From positions 20,050 through 84,049 of the forward strand of contig NZ_VZAD01000040.1 of assembly GCF_009495355.1 (NCBI RefSeq): DNA of 64,000 bases, read 5' to 3'. The notes under the pieces were generated by a model that had not been told where the DNA came from, ran no database searches, and saw only the letters and a program-made list of their open reading frames with translations. Shown here piece by piece: positions 17,918 to 27,943 of the stretch. The stretch is from Segatella copri (lineage in GTDB: Bacteria; Bacteroidota; Bacteroidia; Bacteroidales; Bacteroidaceae). The position numbers were made by a program, and so were the translations under genes. Positions within the stretch are counted from its first letter, which is position 1; each line of letters starts with the position of its first letter.

Positions 17918-19384
17918 TTACTTCTTGATGGTAAACTCGAACTTCAATCCTCCTTCGGGCAGATTGGCTGCCCGAATGGTTCCTCCATGCAGCAATACCG
18001 AGTTTTTCACGATGGCAAGTCCCAGCCCTGTACCTCCCATCTTACGGCTGCGCCCCTTGTCCACACGATAGAAACGCTCAAAGATGCGAGCCAAATGCTC
18101 CTGAGGCACTCCCTGTCCGTTGTCTCGGAAAATGAAATGCCACTTATTGCCAACCTCTTTGCCTTCCAGGGTGATGGTTGTTTCTTCACCGGCATAGGCT
18201 ATGGCATTATCGGTAAGGTTGCGGAAGATGCTGTAAAGCATACTTCGGTTTCCCTTCACCACGATGTGCTCGGGCAACAGGTTATGAAAACTCATCTTGC
18301 GCTCCTCGCGCTCAAGGGCGGTTTCTCTCATAATGTCGCTGGCCAACTGAGTGATGTCTACCGCCTCGAAATCTATCATGTCGGAGCCATCGTCCAGACG
18401 GTTGAGTGTGGAAATATCACGTAAGAGCGAAGTGAGTCTTTCACTCTGGGCATAACAGCGCTGCAAGAACTGCTGCTTCATATCTTCGCTGATACGGGGA
18501 TTGTCGATAATGGTCTCCAAATAGCCCTGTATACTTGCCACTGGTGTCTTCAGTTCATGGGCTATGTTTTGGGTAAGCTGCCGTTTCAGGATATCCTGTT
18601 CCTTGCGCGTGGTCTGTATTCGCTTGTACATCTTGATGATGCGCTCGGCAATCTCGCCCAGCTCATCGTTGGGGAAAGTCGCCAGGTCTTCTATCTCAAG
18701 ACTCTCATTATGGTCGGCTTTATAGGCAAAGATACGCAACTTGGCCACATTCTTTCCCAAGCGATGCATAAACCGATAAAGCACAATGGTAAGGAGTATG
18801 ATAGCAAAGATGGCAAACCAAATGTAATGCTGGTCGGCCTTCAACGACTTAGAGAGATCGTTGTTATAAGGCAAAGCGCTTCGGATGATAATGGAATCGG
18901 CAGGAAAATAAGTAGCCACATAGAAGTAATCATGCTTCAGGGTTTTCGACTGTCGCTCCACACTCGAGCCCTGTCCTGTCCTCAATGCCTCCTGTATCTC
19001 CTTTCGGTTGAGGTGATTGGAGAAATGATCGAAGTCGTTTCGCATATTGTCGTACACCACCTTGCCGTCGGGACGAATCAGGGTAATACGCAAGTCCTTA
19101 CTCTCGTGTTCTCTTATAAAAACATTCAGCTTGTCGCGTGCCACATCTACTGCCTTTCCGCTACTGTCGCTCAGAATGATTCCCTTGTCGTGAGCCAACG
19201 ACAAATCTTCCTCTAAAAGGGCATTGTAGTTGCTCAACTTCAACGTGAGCGTGCTTATCTTGAACTGTTTCTCGCGAGCCTGCTGAAAGATGATAAAGCT
19301 GACTGCGAACACCAAGAACACAGCCAACACCACGAAATAGAGCCGACGCCCAAGCTTCGACTTTTTTTCTTTAAATTCATACAT
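17918..19384 (-). CDS. Membrane sensor histidine kinase
   Basis: A 488-residue two-component sensor. First transmembrane helix at residues ~14-34, periplasmic sensing domain ~35-186, second helix ~188-206, then a HAMP-like linker. The phosphoacceptor is His276 in NIAHELKTPVASIQG. The ATP-binding domain shows the N box (FRNLTDNAIAYAG), G1 (FRDNGQGVP) and G2 (GGTGLGLAIVK) motifs. The gene follows its response regulator by 20 bp, so they are co-transcribed and form a pair. The signal is unknown. It resembles PhoR/BaeS-type kinases, but no specific ortholog is claimed. Confidence 0.95.
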   Translation of the reverse strand: MYEFKEKKSKLGRRLYFVVLAVFLVFAVSFIIFQQAREKQFKISTLTLKLSNYNALLEEDLSLAHDKGIILSDSSGKAVDVARDKLNVFIREHESKDLRITLIRPDGKVVYDNMRNDFDHFSNHLNRKEIQEALRTGQGSSVERQSKTLKHDYFYVATYFPADSIIIRSALPYNNDLSKSLKADQHYIWFAIFAIILLTIVLYRFMHRLGKNVAKLRIFAYKADHNESLEIEDLATFPNDELGEIAERIIKMYKRIQTTRKEQDILKRQLTQNIAHELKTPVASIQGYLETIIDNPRISEDMKQQFLQRCYAQSERLTSLLRDISTLNRLDDGSDMIDFEAVDITQLASDIMRETALEREERKMSFHNLLPEHIVVKGNRSMLYSIFRNLTDNAIAYAGEETTITLEGKEVGNKWHFIFRDNGQGVPQEHLARIFERFYRVDKGRSRKMGGTGLGLAIVKNSVLLHGGTIRAANLPEGGLKFEFTIKK

Positions 19385-19404
19385 ATCTCCACCTTATTAT
19401 TATA

Positions 19405-20100
19405 TTATGCGTCGAAATAATAACCGAATCCCAAACGGGTAACGATACACTTGGCAAACTTGCCTATCTTCTTGCGCATACGTGTGATGTTGACATCCAC
19501 CGTACGGTCGAGAACCAACACATCCTTGGGCCATACGCGGTCGATGAGTTCCTGACGCGAAAAGACTCTTCCGCGCTCCTCCAACAACAGACGAAGCAAC
19601 TCAAACTCTGTCTTGGTGAATGGCACGTCCTCTCCGTCCACACTCACCGACTTTTTGTCGAGATTGAGCAACAGGCCCTGATAACTGATGACTGCCGGTT
19701 CCTCTGCTCCTTCCAACCTGCTGGCTGTACGGCGCAACACGGCACGCACCCTAACCATTACCTCACGGATAGAGAATGGTTTGGAGATATAATCATCGGC
19801 ACCCAGGTTGAAGCCTGTCACCGTGTCGTTTTCCGTATCACGAGCTGTAAGGAAGATAATAGGAATATGGGCCGTCACCTCACTGTTCTTCAGTTGCTTG
19901 GCAAGCTGAAAACCGCTCATTCCTCCCATCATCACATCGAGGAGCAGGAGATTGTAAGACGCAATGTCTTTCTCCAAAGCCTCTTCTGACGAATTGGCGG
20001 TCTCTACCTGATAACCTTCAGTCTCAAGATTGAACTTCAGGATTTCACAGAGATCCTGCTCGTCGTCGACTACTAATATTCTGCTGTCTTTTTCGTCCAT
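19405..20100 (-). CDS. OmpR/PhoB-family response regulator
   Basis: A 231-residue DNA-binding response regulator. The receiver has the acidic pair in VVDDEQD (residues ~11-13), phosphoacceptor Asp55 in LLLLDVMMGG, a threonine in FLTARD and Lys107 in ADDYISKPFS. The C-terminal winged helix (FTKTEFELLRLLLEERGRVFSR ... DRTVDVNITRMRKKIGK) is typical of OmpR/PhoB proteins. I take the ATG at 20100 (MDEKDSRILVVDDE); an 18-residue upstream extension crosses the promoter's -7 box (20127-20134) and is rejected. Its own promoter carries three TGTAAC half-sites, which suggests autoregulation. Confidence 0.95.
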   Translation of the reverse strand: MDEKDSRILVVDDEQDLCEILKFNLETEGYQVETANSSEEALEKDIASYNLLLLDVMMGGMSGFQLAKQLKNSEVTAHIPIIFLTARDTENDTVTGFNLGADDYISKPFSIREVMVRVRAVLRRTASRLEGAEEPAVISYQGLLLNLDKKSVSVDGEDVPFTKTEFELLRLLLEERGRVFSRQELIDRVWPKDVLVLDRTVDVNITRMRKKIGKFAKCIVTRLGFGYYFDA

Positions 20101-20126
20101 AATCGAAACATTTAATATTACGGGGG

Positions 20127-20162
20127 CAAAGTTACAACTTTTATTTTGTAACATGCGTTACA
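20127..20162 (-). promoter_or_regulatory. Response regulator promoter with TGTAAC half-sites
   Basis: The -7 box TAACTTTG is at 20127-20134 on the minus strand. A perfect 6-bp inverted repeat, TGTAACATGCGTTACA on the plus strand (20147-20162), covers the -33 region, and a third copy, GTTACA, overlaps the -7 box (20131-20136). Repeated half-sites at roughly 10- and 16-bp steps are what dimeric OmpR-type regulators bind, so the downstream regulator may control itself. Confidence 0.5.
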
Positions 20163-20191
20163 TTTGATTACAATTCTATGTCATTTTACCA

Positions 20192-20538
20192 AAAAGCAAA
20201 AGGGGAAACCTACCATCCCTGGCCAGTTCCCCCATATATATAGTTCTCAAAACACTTTCTAATTGCTAAACACTTAATTTTATTCAAAAAACGAGAAGAG
20301 AATAACATAGCAAAGAACACACATCGCCAACGAAATGCATCCCATGTAAGAGTAGATAAAAAAATACGTGGTACTGGTTTTACGGATTCACTCTGACTCT
20401 TTACTAATCTAACCCAAAAGAAAGGCCGAGCGAAAAAAACTCCAAACCACCTTTTACTAATACAACTTACATCGGCATGAATTCTCAAAATTCTTATCAA
20501 TGGTTTCGCAACCATTCCATTGTCTGACTGCAAAATTA
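20192..20538 (-). ncRNA. Candidate small RNA (promoter, ~330 nt, terminator)
   Basis: On the minus strand a -7 box TAATTTTG (20531-20538) would start RNA near 20524. About 300 nt later a hairpin (GGGGAA / TTCCCC, 20202-20232) is followed by TTTTGCTTTTT. Between them an open frame of ~101 codons starts at an ATG at 20515, but it ends inside the terminator hairpin and its protein is rich in Arg, Phe, Trp and Cys with no recognisable fold. I therefore favour a structured non-coding RNA, with a small arginine-rich protein as the alternative. A matching -33 box was not found at ideal spacing, so the call is tentative. Confidence 0.35.
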
Positions 20539-20814
20539 CAAAAAAAAGCAATACAAAACTCTTTTTTAGGTGGAAAAATTGTGTTTTACGGGTATTTTTT
20601 AACTTATTTAATGTTTTTAGCCCCTTATACAACTACTAAGTACCTCCAAAAACATCTATAAGCCTTTACTGGCGCTTAGGAGCTGTAAGTACCTCAACCT
20701 TCGCAAATAGAGAAGTGGAGTATATAAATAGTGTGCAAGGATGCACCTGCAGATGCTTTTAATTCTTTGGCCATTTGTTTTTAGTACTACAGAAAATTGT
20801 GTTTTAAGCAAGCT

Positions 20815-20910
20815 AAATCTATGTTCTAAAGTTTAGAACACAAGTTCGATAGTTTAGAACTTAAGTTCGAAAGTTTAGAACATAAGTTCGATAGTTTAGA
20901 ACATAGATTT
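20815..20910. repeat. Four 21-bp palindromic tandem repeats flanked by a 16-bp perfect inverted repeat
   Basis: Units lie at 20821-20841, 20842-20862, 20863-20883 and 20884-20904. Each centres on a dyad of the type GTTCTAAAGTTTAGAAC; the first is perfect, the others read GTTCGATAG or GTTCGAAAG on the left half. The block is bounded by AAATCTATGTTCTAAA (20815-20830) and its exact reverse complement (20895-20910). No spacers, so this is not CRISPR. It sits in a ~1-kb gap (20155-21190) with no convincing protein gene other than the candidate RNA. Confidence 0.85.
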
Positions 20911-21085
20911 TTATAGGCCAAAAAACATTTACTCTAACTGCTTGTCCTACTGAGCACACCAAGACCAACAACAAGAAAGGAAAACAGACCCTTTAAAAAT
21001 AAAAAAGAGAAGAAAAAGAAGAAAAGGAGACTAAATGTATAAGAATGTGGTAAAAAAAGGAGCAAACCGCCAGATTTTATATTTT

Positions 21086-21152
21086 TTTAGCACAATGTTG
21101 CTAAATTAGCTACTAAAAAATTTCTTTGATTAATTCCTTATTCTTAATTTTG
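21086..21152 (+). promoter_or_regulatory. XRE gene promoter with upstream dyad
   Basis: A -7 box TAATTTTG is at 21145-21152, 38 bp before the ATG; the best TTTG (21125-21128) is 16 bp away, shorter than usual. At 21086-21105 is a perfect dyad TTTAGCA-CAATGT-TGCTAAA, a candidate regulator site. Confidence 0.45.
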
Positions 21153-21190
21153 CAATCGATAATACAATTTACACTTAATTATTTCAGAAA

Positions 21191-21433
21191 ATGGCAAAAT
21201 ATGGTATTAACGCCTTGGTCATTGGCGAACGAATAAAACAGGAACTCAAAAAACAAGGCAAGACTTCAGTTTGGCTCGCAGAGCAACTTGGTTGCCATCG
21301 TACCAATATATATAAGGTGTACGAAAGAGCCACTATAGATACAGGGCTGCTGTTCCATATCAGCAAGCTCCTGAGTTTTGATTTTTTCAAACTATACTCA
21401 GAATTACTTACACATCCTCAAGAGAGGGGATAA
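21191..21433 (+). CDS. Small XRE-family helix-turn-helix protein
   Basis: An 80-residue DNA-binding protein. Residues ~10-60 form a Cro/C1-type domain: IGERIKQELKKQGKTSVWLAEQLGCHRTNIYKVYER, with the recognition helix at HRTNIYKV, followed by FHISKLLSFDFFKLYSELL. There is no second domain and no signal peptide. It is a single-gene unit with a promoter upstream and a strong terminator at 21491-21526. No toxin or other partner is next to it, and its targets are unknown. Confidence 0.85.
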   Translation: MAKYGINALVIGERIKQELKKQGKTSVWLAEQLGCHRTNIYKVYERATIDTGLLFHISKLLSFDFFKLYSELLTHPQERG

Positions 21434-21490
21434 AATAGACAGTTATAATTTTCCTAGAATAACTTGCAGAGTCCGCAAGGACAAAGCGAA

Positions 21491-21526
21491 AGTGAGATTT
21501 GCCGTGAGGCAAGTCTCACTTTTTTA
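21491..21526 (+). terminator. Rho-independent terminator after the XRE gene
   Basis: Stem AGTGAGA/TCTCACT plus inner TTGCC/GGCAA around a GTGA loop, then TTTTTT. Confidence 0.88.
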
Positions 21527-21535
21527 TTGTCCTAT

Positions 21536-21580
21536 AAAAAGAGGTAGTACTTACTTTGCCAATGTAAGCACTACCTCTTT
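21536..21580 (-). terminator. Rho-independent terminator after icd
   Basis: Stem AGAGGTAGT / ACTACCTCT with inner CTTAC/GTAAG, followed by TTTTTATAGG on the minus strand, 35 bp after the icd stop. Confidence 0.85.
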
Positions 21581-21614
21581 AGGAACTACTATTTATATTC
21601 TTATTCTATCATGA

Positions 21615-22826
21615 CTATGCCAAGCGCTTCTCAAGGCGCTCACGAATGGCAGCAATAAAGCCAGCAGAATTGACTGCCTTGGCCTCTACACCTTCCATCA
21701 GGTTGACAAGGTCCTTGGTGGCTATTCCGTCATTCAGAGTATCGAAGCAGGCAGCCTCAAGCTGATCGCCAAACTGCTGAAGAGCTTTGTTGCCATCCAG
21801 CTCACCACGCTTTCTCAGCGCTCCACTCCAGGCGAAGATGGTTGCCATTGGGTTGGTGGAAGTGTCCTCACCCTTCAGATAACGATAGTAGTGGCGTGTC
21901 ACGGTACCATGAGCAGCCTCGTACTCGTACTTGCCATCGGGCGAAACCAAAACGGAAGTCATCATAGCCAACGAACCGAAAGCTGTGCTGAGCATATCGC
22001 TCATCACGTCGCCATCATAGTTCTTACAAGCCCAGATAAAGCCTCCCTTACTGCGGATAACACGAGCCACAGCATCGTCTATCAGAGTATAGAAATACTC
22101 TATGCCCAACTCGGCAAACTTCTCTTTATAGTCACTCTCGTACACCTCCTCGAAAATCTTACGGAACTGTGCGTCATAGGTCTTGGAGATGGTGTCCTTG
22201 GTGGCAAACCAAAGATCCTGCTTGGTGTCGATAGCAAACTTGAAACAGCTATGCGCGAAGCTGCGGATACTCTTGTCCGTGTTGTGCATGCCCTGAATAA
22301 CGCCAGCACCATCAAAGTTGTGGATTTCCACCTCTTGCTTCTTTCCACTCTTGCCCTCGAACACGAGTTTAGCCACTCCTGGCTCATCGGCACGAATCTC
22401 CACACTCTTGTATACATCACCATAAGCATGACGGGCAATGGTGATAGGCTTCTCCCAGTTCTTCACACATGGGTGGATGCTTGGAATGGTGATAGGTGCA
22501 CGAAATACAGTTCCGTCCATGATGCTTCGGATGGTTCCGTTAGGACTTTTCCACATTTTGTGCAGCTTGTATTCATCCATACGCTGGGCATTAGGAGTAA
22601 TCGTGGCACACTTTACTGCCACACCATATTTCTTGGCAGCCTCAGCAGAGTCGATGGTCACCTGATCGTTGGTCTGATCACGATAGGGCAAGCCCAAGTC
22701 ATAATACTCAGTCTTGAGGTCGACGAAAGGCAATATCAGTTCATCCTTAATCATCTTCCACAGGATGCGAGTCATCTCGTCACCGTCCATCTCCACCAAG
22801 GGAGTTGTCATTTGAATCTTTTCCAT
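21615..22826 (-). CDS. icd: NADP-dependent isocitrate dehydrogenase (eukaryote-type dimer)
   Basis: A 403-residue enzyme oxidising isocitrate to 2-oxoglutarate in the TCA pathway, producing NADPH. The sequence starts with the type II signature [21 protein letters not shown] and has [30 protein letters not shown] (substrate Ser/Asn loop), [14 protein letters not shown], the metal-binding aspartates in [24 protein letters not shown], and the cofactor region [11 protein letters not shown] typical of NADP specificity. Length and motifs match the homodimeric type found in eukaryotes and Bacteroidetes, not the E. coli form. A -7 box TAATTTTG lies at 22859-22866, 33 bp upstream. It is a single-gene unit. 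Confidence 0.96.
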   Translation of the reverse strand: MEKIQMTTPLVEMDGDEMTRILWKMIKDELILPFVDLKTEYYDLGLPYRDQTNDQVTIDSAEAAKKYGVAVKCATITPNAQRMDEYKLHKMWKSPNGTIRSIMDGTVFRAPITIPSIHPCVKNWEKPITIARHAYGDVYKSVEIRADEPGVAKLVFEGKSGKKQEVEIHNFDGAGVIQGMHNTDKSIRSFAHSCFKFAIDTKQDLWFATKDTISKTYDAQFRKIFEEVYESDYKEKFAELGIEYFYTLIDDAVARVIRSKGGFIWACKNYDGDVMSDMLSTAFGSLAMMTSVLVSPDGKYEYEAAHGTVTRHYYRYLKGEDTSTNPMATIFAWSGALRKRGELDGNKALQQFGDQLEAACFDTLNDGIATKDLVNLMEGVEAKAVNSAGFIAAIRERLEKRLA

Positions 22827-23046
22827 AAGCTTTCTCTTGTTTTTTGATAATTTGCTTGCAAAATTACGAATAATATTTTAAAGAGAAACATATTTTCATG
22901 TTTTTCTTTCACAATGCCACATTTTTGTTGCGTATCCGGTTATTTTGAAGAATACTTCTTTGAACTTTCTATCACAGAATAAGTCTGTACAAGAGGCGAA
23001 GGTTGGCAATACAAAGTCGCAGGTTGACGGCATCGTCTGAAAACCA

Positions 23047-23634
23047 TTAGAGGAGCAAGCGCAAAGTGTCGAGATATTCATCTACTCCGGCATCATTCAT
23101 TCTGCTCCACACATCACCCAAGAAGGCGGCACCGCCAAAGCCCCAGGCTTTGATTTGCGGAATATGCGAAGAAGTAATGCCTCCCAACGCCACAACCTTA
23201 TGGTCGATTGTACCGGCAACATGAGCCTGCTGCAAGTCGTTGTCGGTAAAGGAAGCCGAATATCCCTGCTTGGAGATACTGTCGAAGATGGGACTCAGAA
23301 AGACATAATCGCAATGTGGCTTTGCTGCCACAACCTCGTCGAGGCAATGACAGGAACAAGACACATGCCCACGAAAACCCTCTGGGACATCGGGGCAACG
23401 ACGGTTGAGATGAATGCCAAGAAGAGAGTACTCTGCGGCCAAAGAGAAATGTTCATGCACCACAATCCTGTTGTGCCAACGGCAAGGAATCTCGCTCAGC
23501 AAATGCCGGCAGTCCTCATACGAAGCCCCCGGCTTACGCAGATGAAGCACATCCAGACCATGACAGAAAAGTCTGTCAATAAAAAGAGCCTCTCCCGACA
23601 GGAAGTCAGGAGAGGTTATCACGATCCATTTCAT
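23047..23634 (-). CDS. Thiamine phosphate synthase-like protein (ThiE/TenI family)
   Basis: A 195-residue TIM-barrel protein, shorter than and divergent from the ThiE at 26113-26736. It shows the family's landmarks: LFIDRLFCHGLDVLHLRKPG (substrate loop), IVVHEHFSLAAEYSLLGIHLNRRC, SCHCLDEVV, CDYVFLSPIFDSISKQGYS and KVVALGGITSSHIPQIKAWGFGGAAFLGDVW. It is the last gene of the thiamine operon, 12 bp after thi4. It may join pyrimidine and thiazole moieties, or act as a TenI-type aromatase or partner of the first ThiE; sequence alone cannot decide. The ~220 bp between its stop and icd hold only the icd promoter. Confidence 0.85.
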   Translation of the reverse strand: MKWIVITSPDFLSGEALFIDRLFCHGLDVLHLRKPGASYEDCRHLLSEIPCRWHNRIVVHEHFSLAAEYSLLGIHLNRRCPDVPEGFRGHVSCSCHCLDEVVAAKPHCDYVFLSPIFDSISKQGYSASFTDNDLQQAHVAGTIDHKVVALGGITSSHIPQIKAWGFGGAAFLGDVWSRMNDAGVDEYLDTLRLLL

Positions 23635-23646
23635 CCAGAACAGAAA

Positions 23647-24420
23647 TTACTTCTTCAACTTAGCGATGATAGCATCAGCCACCTTCTTACCAGAAAGCAA
23701 CATACCACCAAAGATAGGTCCCATGCGTGGAGTGCCGGCAACAGCTGAAGAGGCCATACCGCATACATAAAGACCTGGATAAACCTCACGGGTTCCCTCT
23801 ACTACCATGCGCTCGCCTTCTATCACATCCAGTGAACGCTCACCGATAACACCACCCGTAGCAGTATCCAACTTGATTCCGTTCTTGCGGGCAACAACCT
23901 TGCACATCTCGCTGTCGTGACCCGTTCCGTCGATAACATACTTCGACATGATGTTGAGAGGATCTACGTGCAAGCCTTCACGAAGCACTGGAGTCCAGTT
24001 GACAACCACACCACTTACCACATCATTCTTGAAGATGACATCCTCTACCGAGTAGCAGTTGAAAATAGTTGCACCAGCATGTACTGCATGATAAAGCAGC
24101 GAAGAGGTACTCTCCACAGAGTCGATAGTGTAAAGACCATCCTCGAAAGTCTCGTAGTTGATATCGAAGTCCTTTACGATGTGCATAGCCTCTTCCTGAA
24201 TGACAATCTGGTTGAACATCATGGCACCGCCCCACATGCCGCCACCAGGAGAGAGTTTACGGTCAAACTGAGCTACCTTCAATCCTGCCTTAGCCAGATA
24301 ATAAGCAGCAACAATACCAGAAGGACCTCCGCCAACAATGGCTACATCGAGATCGAGATTACGCTGAAGTTTGTCAAAATAGGTACTGATAATACCTTTG
24401 GATACTTGTGTTTCAATCAT
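23647..24420 (-). CDS. thi4: Thi4-type (sulfide-dependent) thiazole synthase
   Basis: A 257-residue enzyme of the Thi4 family, which makes the ADP-thiazole precursor of thiamine from NAD and glycine. The Rossmann fingerprint VAIVGGGPSGIVAAYYLAKAG is at residues ~27-46, GGGMWGGAMMFNQIV at 59-73, YVIDGTGHDSEMC at 161-173, and YVCGMASSAVAGTPRMGPIFGGMLLSGKK at 218-246. Yeast THI4 gives up a cysteine as sulfur donor; archaeal forms use free sulfide. A Cys173 lies six residues after His168, but alignment by eye does not show that it is the suicide cysteine, so the sulfide-dependent form is more likely in an anaerobe. Encoded between thiC and the second ThiE-like gene; thiS, thiF, thiG and thiH are absent here. 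Confidence 0.92.
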   Translation of the reverse strand: MIETQVSKGIISTYFDKLQRNLDLDVAIVGGGPSGIVAAYYLAKAGLKVAQFDRKLSPGGGMWGGAMMFNQIVIQEEAMHIVKDFDINYETFEDGLYTIDSVESTSSLLYHAVHAGATIFNCYSVEDVIFKNDVVSGVVVNWTPVLREGLHVDPLNIMSKYVIDGTGHDSEMCKVVARKNGIKLDTATGGVIGERSLDVIEGERMVVEGTREVYPGLYVCGMASSAVAGTPRMGPIFGGMLLSGKKVADAIIAKLKK

Positions 24421-24499
24421 TTTTTTTAAAGTTTTTTATTTTTTGAAATAAGTTGATTCTAAATTCTCATTGCTCTCTGTTGCATTACAGAGTGTGCGT

Positions 24500-26089
<1,590 letters not shown>

Positions 26090-26112
26090 TTATAAGTTGT
26101 ATTAGTTTGTAA

Positions 26113-26736
26113 TCACATGTCATTGTCCGTAGCCGAGATAAAGAGTCTCATCTCTTCTACAGGATTCTCCGCATTTAGGATAGCTCCGCTTACCGCTATT
26201 CCTGTCACGCCAGTCTGCATGATGGCAGGAATATCCTGGTGCAGAATTCCTCCAATGGCGACGATGGGGAGCTGAATGTCATGAGCCTTCATCTGTGCCG
26301 TGATGTCCCGATAACCCTCCAGACCCAGCACTGGCGACAGGTTCTTCTTGGTAGTGGTAAACCGGAAAGGACCACAACCTATGTAGTCGGCTTCCTGACG
26401 AGAAAGCCGCTCCACATCTTCGAAGGTATTGGCAGTGCCTCCGATGATTTTGTTTCGTCCCAACATCTTTCGTGCCTCATCTACAGGCATGTCGTTCTTG
26501 CCAAGATGCACTCCGTCGGCACCAGTAAGCCCCACCCACTCCACATGGTCGTCGAGAATGAATGTGGCATGATATTCATCGCATAATCTTCTTATCTTCT
26601 TTGCCGCCCGAAGGAAATCTATTTCCATAGCGTCCTTCATGCGCAACTGAATCCAACGGCATCCGCCCTGCAAAGCCAGCTTGGCGCCTTCTACATGGTC
26701 GTAACGCTCATTGGAATGGGTTATAAACTGTATCAT
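26113..26736 (-). CDS. thiE: Thiamine phosphate synthase
   Basis: A 207-residue TIM-barrel enzyme coupling HMP-pyrophosphate and thiazole phosphate to thiamine phosphate. Conserved blocks: GGCRWIQLRMKDA (pyrimidine/pyrophosphate site), FILDDHVEWVGLTGADGVHLGKNDMPVDEARKMLG, IIGGTANTFEDVERL, ADYIGCGPFRFTTTKKNLSPVLGLEGYRDI, and IVAIGGILHQDIPAIMQTGVTGIAVSGAI. It sits second in the operon, 76 bp after thiD and 23 bp before thiC. This is the canonical copy; the 23047-23634 gene is a divergent paralogue. Confidence 0.96.
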   Translation of the reverse strand: MIQFITHSNERYDHVEGAKLALQGGCRWIQLRMKDAMEIDFLRAAKKIRRLCDEYHATFILDDHVEWVGLTGADGVHLGKNDMPVDEARKMLGRNKIIGGTANTFEDVERLSRQEADYIGCGPFRFTTTKKNLSPVLGLEGYRDITAQMKAHDIQLPIVAIGGILHQDIPAIMQTGVTGIAVSGAILNAENPVEEMRLFISATDNDM

Positions 26737-26812
26737 ATTCTTTTTTTGTTTGTTTTCGTATTTTATGAGGGTTTAGGCTTAGTTGCGAAGAAAATATAAA
26801 TAGGCTTTTTCT

Positions 26813-27628
26813 TTAGCAAATCTTCAATTTCTCGGGGTTGAAAAAATGGTCGACAGGACCATGTCCTTTTCCTATCTCCACATCCTTGCCTGCCTCTATG
26901 GCTTGCGACAGATAATCCTTGGCTTGAGCTATGGCCTGACACATTTCCAAGCCACGGGCCAAGAACGAGGCAATAGCGGAAGAGAGAGTGCAACCTGTGC
27001 CATGAGTATTGCGGGTTTCTATCGTGGCATGCTCGTAGACTTCGGTTCTGCCATCGGCAAGATAGAGTTTGTCTATCTTCCTGTCGCCTTCCAAGTGCCC
27101 GCCTTTTATCAGAACAGCCTCACAGCCTAACGACAGGATGCGCAGGGCCGCCTGATCCATGTCGTCTGCCGTCTGTATTGAGGTATGAGAAAGTACGGAA
27201 GCCTCGGGAATATTGGGTGTCAGCAAGTTGGCCATCGGCAAGAGTTGCCGACAGAAGATATCGAGAGCATCTTGCTGCATGAGCATAGAACCGCTGGTCG
27301 ACACCATAACGGGGTCGACAACAAGTGTAGTTCCAGGATAAAGTTTCAGCGTATCGGCTATGGTCTGGATAGTGGCCTTATCGTTCACCATTCCTATTTT
27401 GACAGTATTGGGCTGTATGTCGTCCATCACAGCCTTGATCTGACCTGCCACAATTTCGGGTTCTATGGCTTGAATGGCCTGAACGCCCTGCGTATTCTGT
27501 ACAGTAACAGCAGTAATGGCCGATGCCGCATAAACGCCCAATGCCGACATGGTCTTGATATCAGCCTGTACGCCTGCTCCTCCACAACTGTCGGAACCGG
27601 CAATGGTCAATGCACAAATATACCTCAT
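26813..27628 (-). CDS. thiD: Hydroxymethylpyrimidine/phosphomethylpyrimidine kinase
   Basis: A 271-residue ribokinase-fold enzyme that phosphorylates HMP and HMP-P. It starts MRYICALTIAGSDSCGGAGVQADIKTMSALG, the glycine-rich substrate loop of ThiD, and has ITAVTVQNTQGV, DAVKIGM-like text (VKIGMVNDK), VVDPVMVSTSGSML, LTPNIPEASVLS, AVLIKGGHLEGD and the anion-hole signature NTHGTGCTLSSAIASFLARG. It is the first gene of the thiamine operon, 78 nt downstream of a TPP riboswitch. Confidence 0.97.
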   Translation of the reverse strand: MRYICALTIAGSDSCGGAGVQADIKTMSALGVYAASAITAVTVQNTQGVQAIQAIEPEIVAGQIKAVMDDIQPNTVKIGMVNDKATIQTIADTLKLYPGTTLVVDPVMVSTSGSMLMQQDALDIFCRQLLPMANLLTPNIPEASVLSHTSIQTADDMDQAALRILSLGCEAVLIKGGHLEGDRKIDKLYLADGRTEVYEHATIETRNTHGTGCTLSSAIASFLARGLEMCQAIAQAKDYLSQAIEAGKDVEIGKGHGPVDHFFNPEKLKIC

Positions 27629-27705
27629 TTCAATCTACATTTTTCTTTAGAAGAAGAGGCGTACACACACGTACCTTACAAATAAAAGATAATACGGAAT
27701 AGAAA

Positions 27706-27780
27706 TATCCCTGCGGCAGCATTATCTGCGTCAGGTTCTATGGGTATAATCTCAGCAGCACAACCGTGCAGCACCCCTTA
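27706..27780 (-). promoter_or_regulatory. TPP riboswitch (thi box) controlling the thiamine operon
   Basis: Read on the minus strand, the conserved thi-box parts appear in order: GGGGTGC, CTGAGATTATACCC, GAACCTGA, CAGATAATGCTG, GCAGGGAT. The aptamer is compact and ends 78 nt before the thiD ATG. It should repress the operon when thiamine pyrophosphate is abundant. No obvious T-run terminator follows, so control of translation or of a weaker terminator is likely. Confidence 0.97.
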
Positions 27781-27811
27781 TTTCTTGTTGTTGATTTATT
27801 ATTTTCGCTTA

Positions 27812-27842
27812 CAAAGATAAGCAATAATCGGCAACGAGCCAA
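27812..27842 (-). promoter_or_regulatory. Promoter of the thiamine operon
   Basis: TTG at 27840-27842, 20 bp, TATCTTTG at 27812-27819 (minus strand), about 30 bp upstream of the riboswitch aptamer. Confidence 0.75.
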
Positions 27843-27880
27843 CTATTCACGGATAATTTAAGATTTATTCAAGAAAAGAA

Positions 27881-27918
27881 AAAGGCGCGTCGCAAGTAAA
27901 AACCTACGGCACGCCTTA
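27881..27918 (-). terminator. Rho-independent terminator after the OmpA-like gene
   Basis: Stem AAGGCG / CGCCTT, extended inward, with TTTTTCTTTTC following on the minus strand, 26 bp after the stop. Confidence 0.7.
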
Positions 27919-27943
27919 GAAAGATATATCTTAATTCTTCTGT

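Noticed and set aside
20210..20632. A 140-codon open frame on the minus strand
   Set aside because: It starts upstream of the likely promoter, ends in a terminator-like hairpin, and its protein has no recognisable fold; treated as a candidate RNA instead.
20821..20904. Short direct repeats that could suggest a CRISPR array
   Set aside because: The 21-bp units are contiguous with no spacers, are internally palindromic, and no cas gene is nearby.
22896..23081. A 61-codon frame between icd and the thiamine operon
   Set aside because: It overlaps the 3' end of the ThiE-like gene in another frame, is cysteine-rich without pattern, and has no promoter.
27706..27842. The region upstream of thiD as a tRNA or small RNA gene
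   Set aside because: All thi-box elements are present in order, so it is a riboswitch leader.
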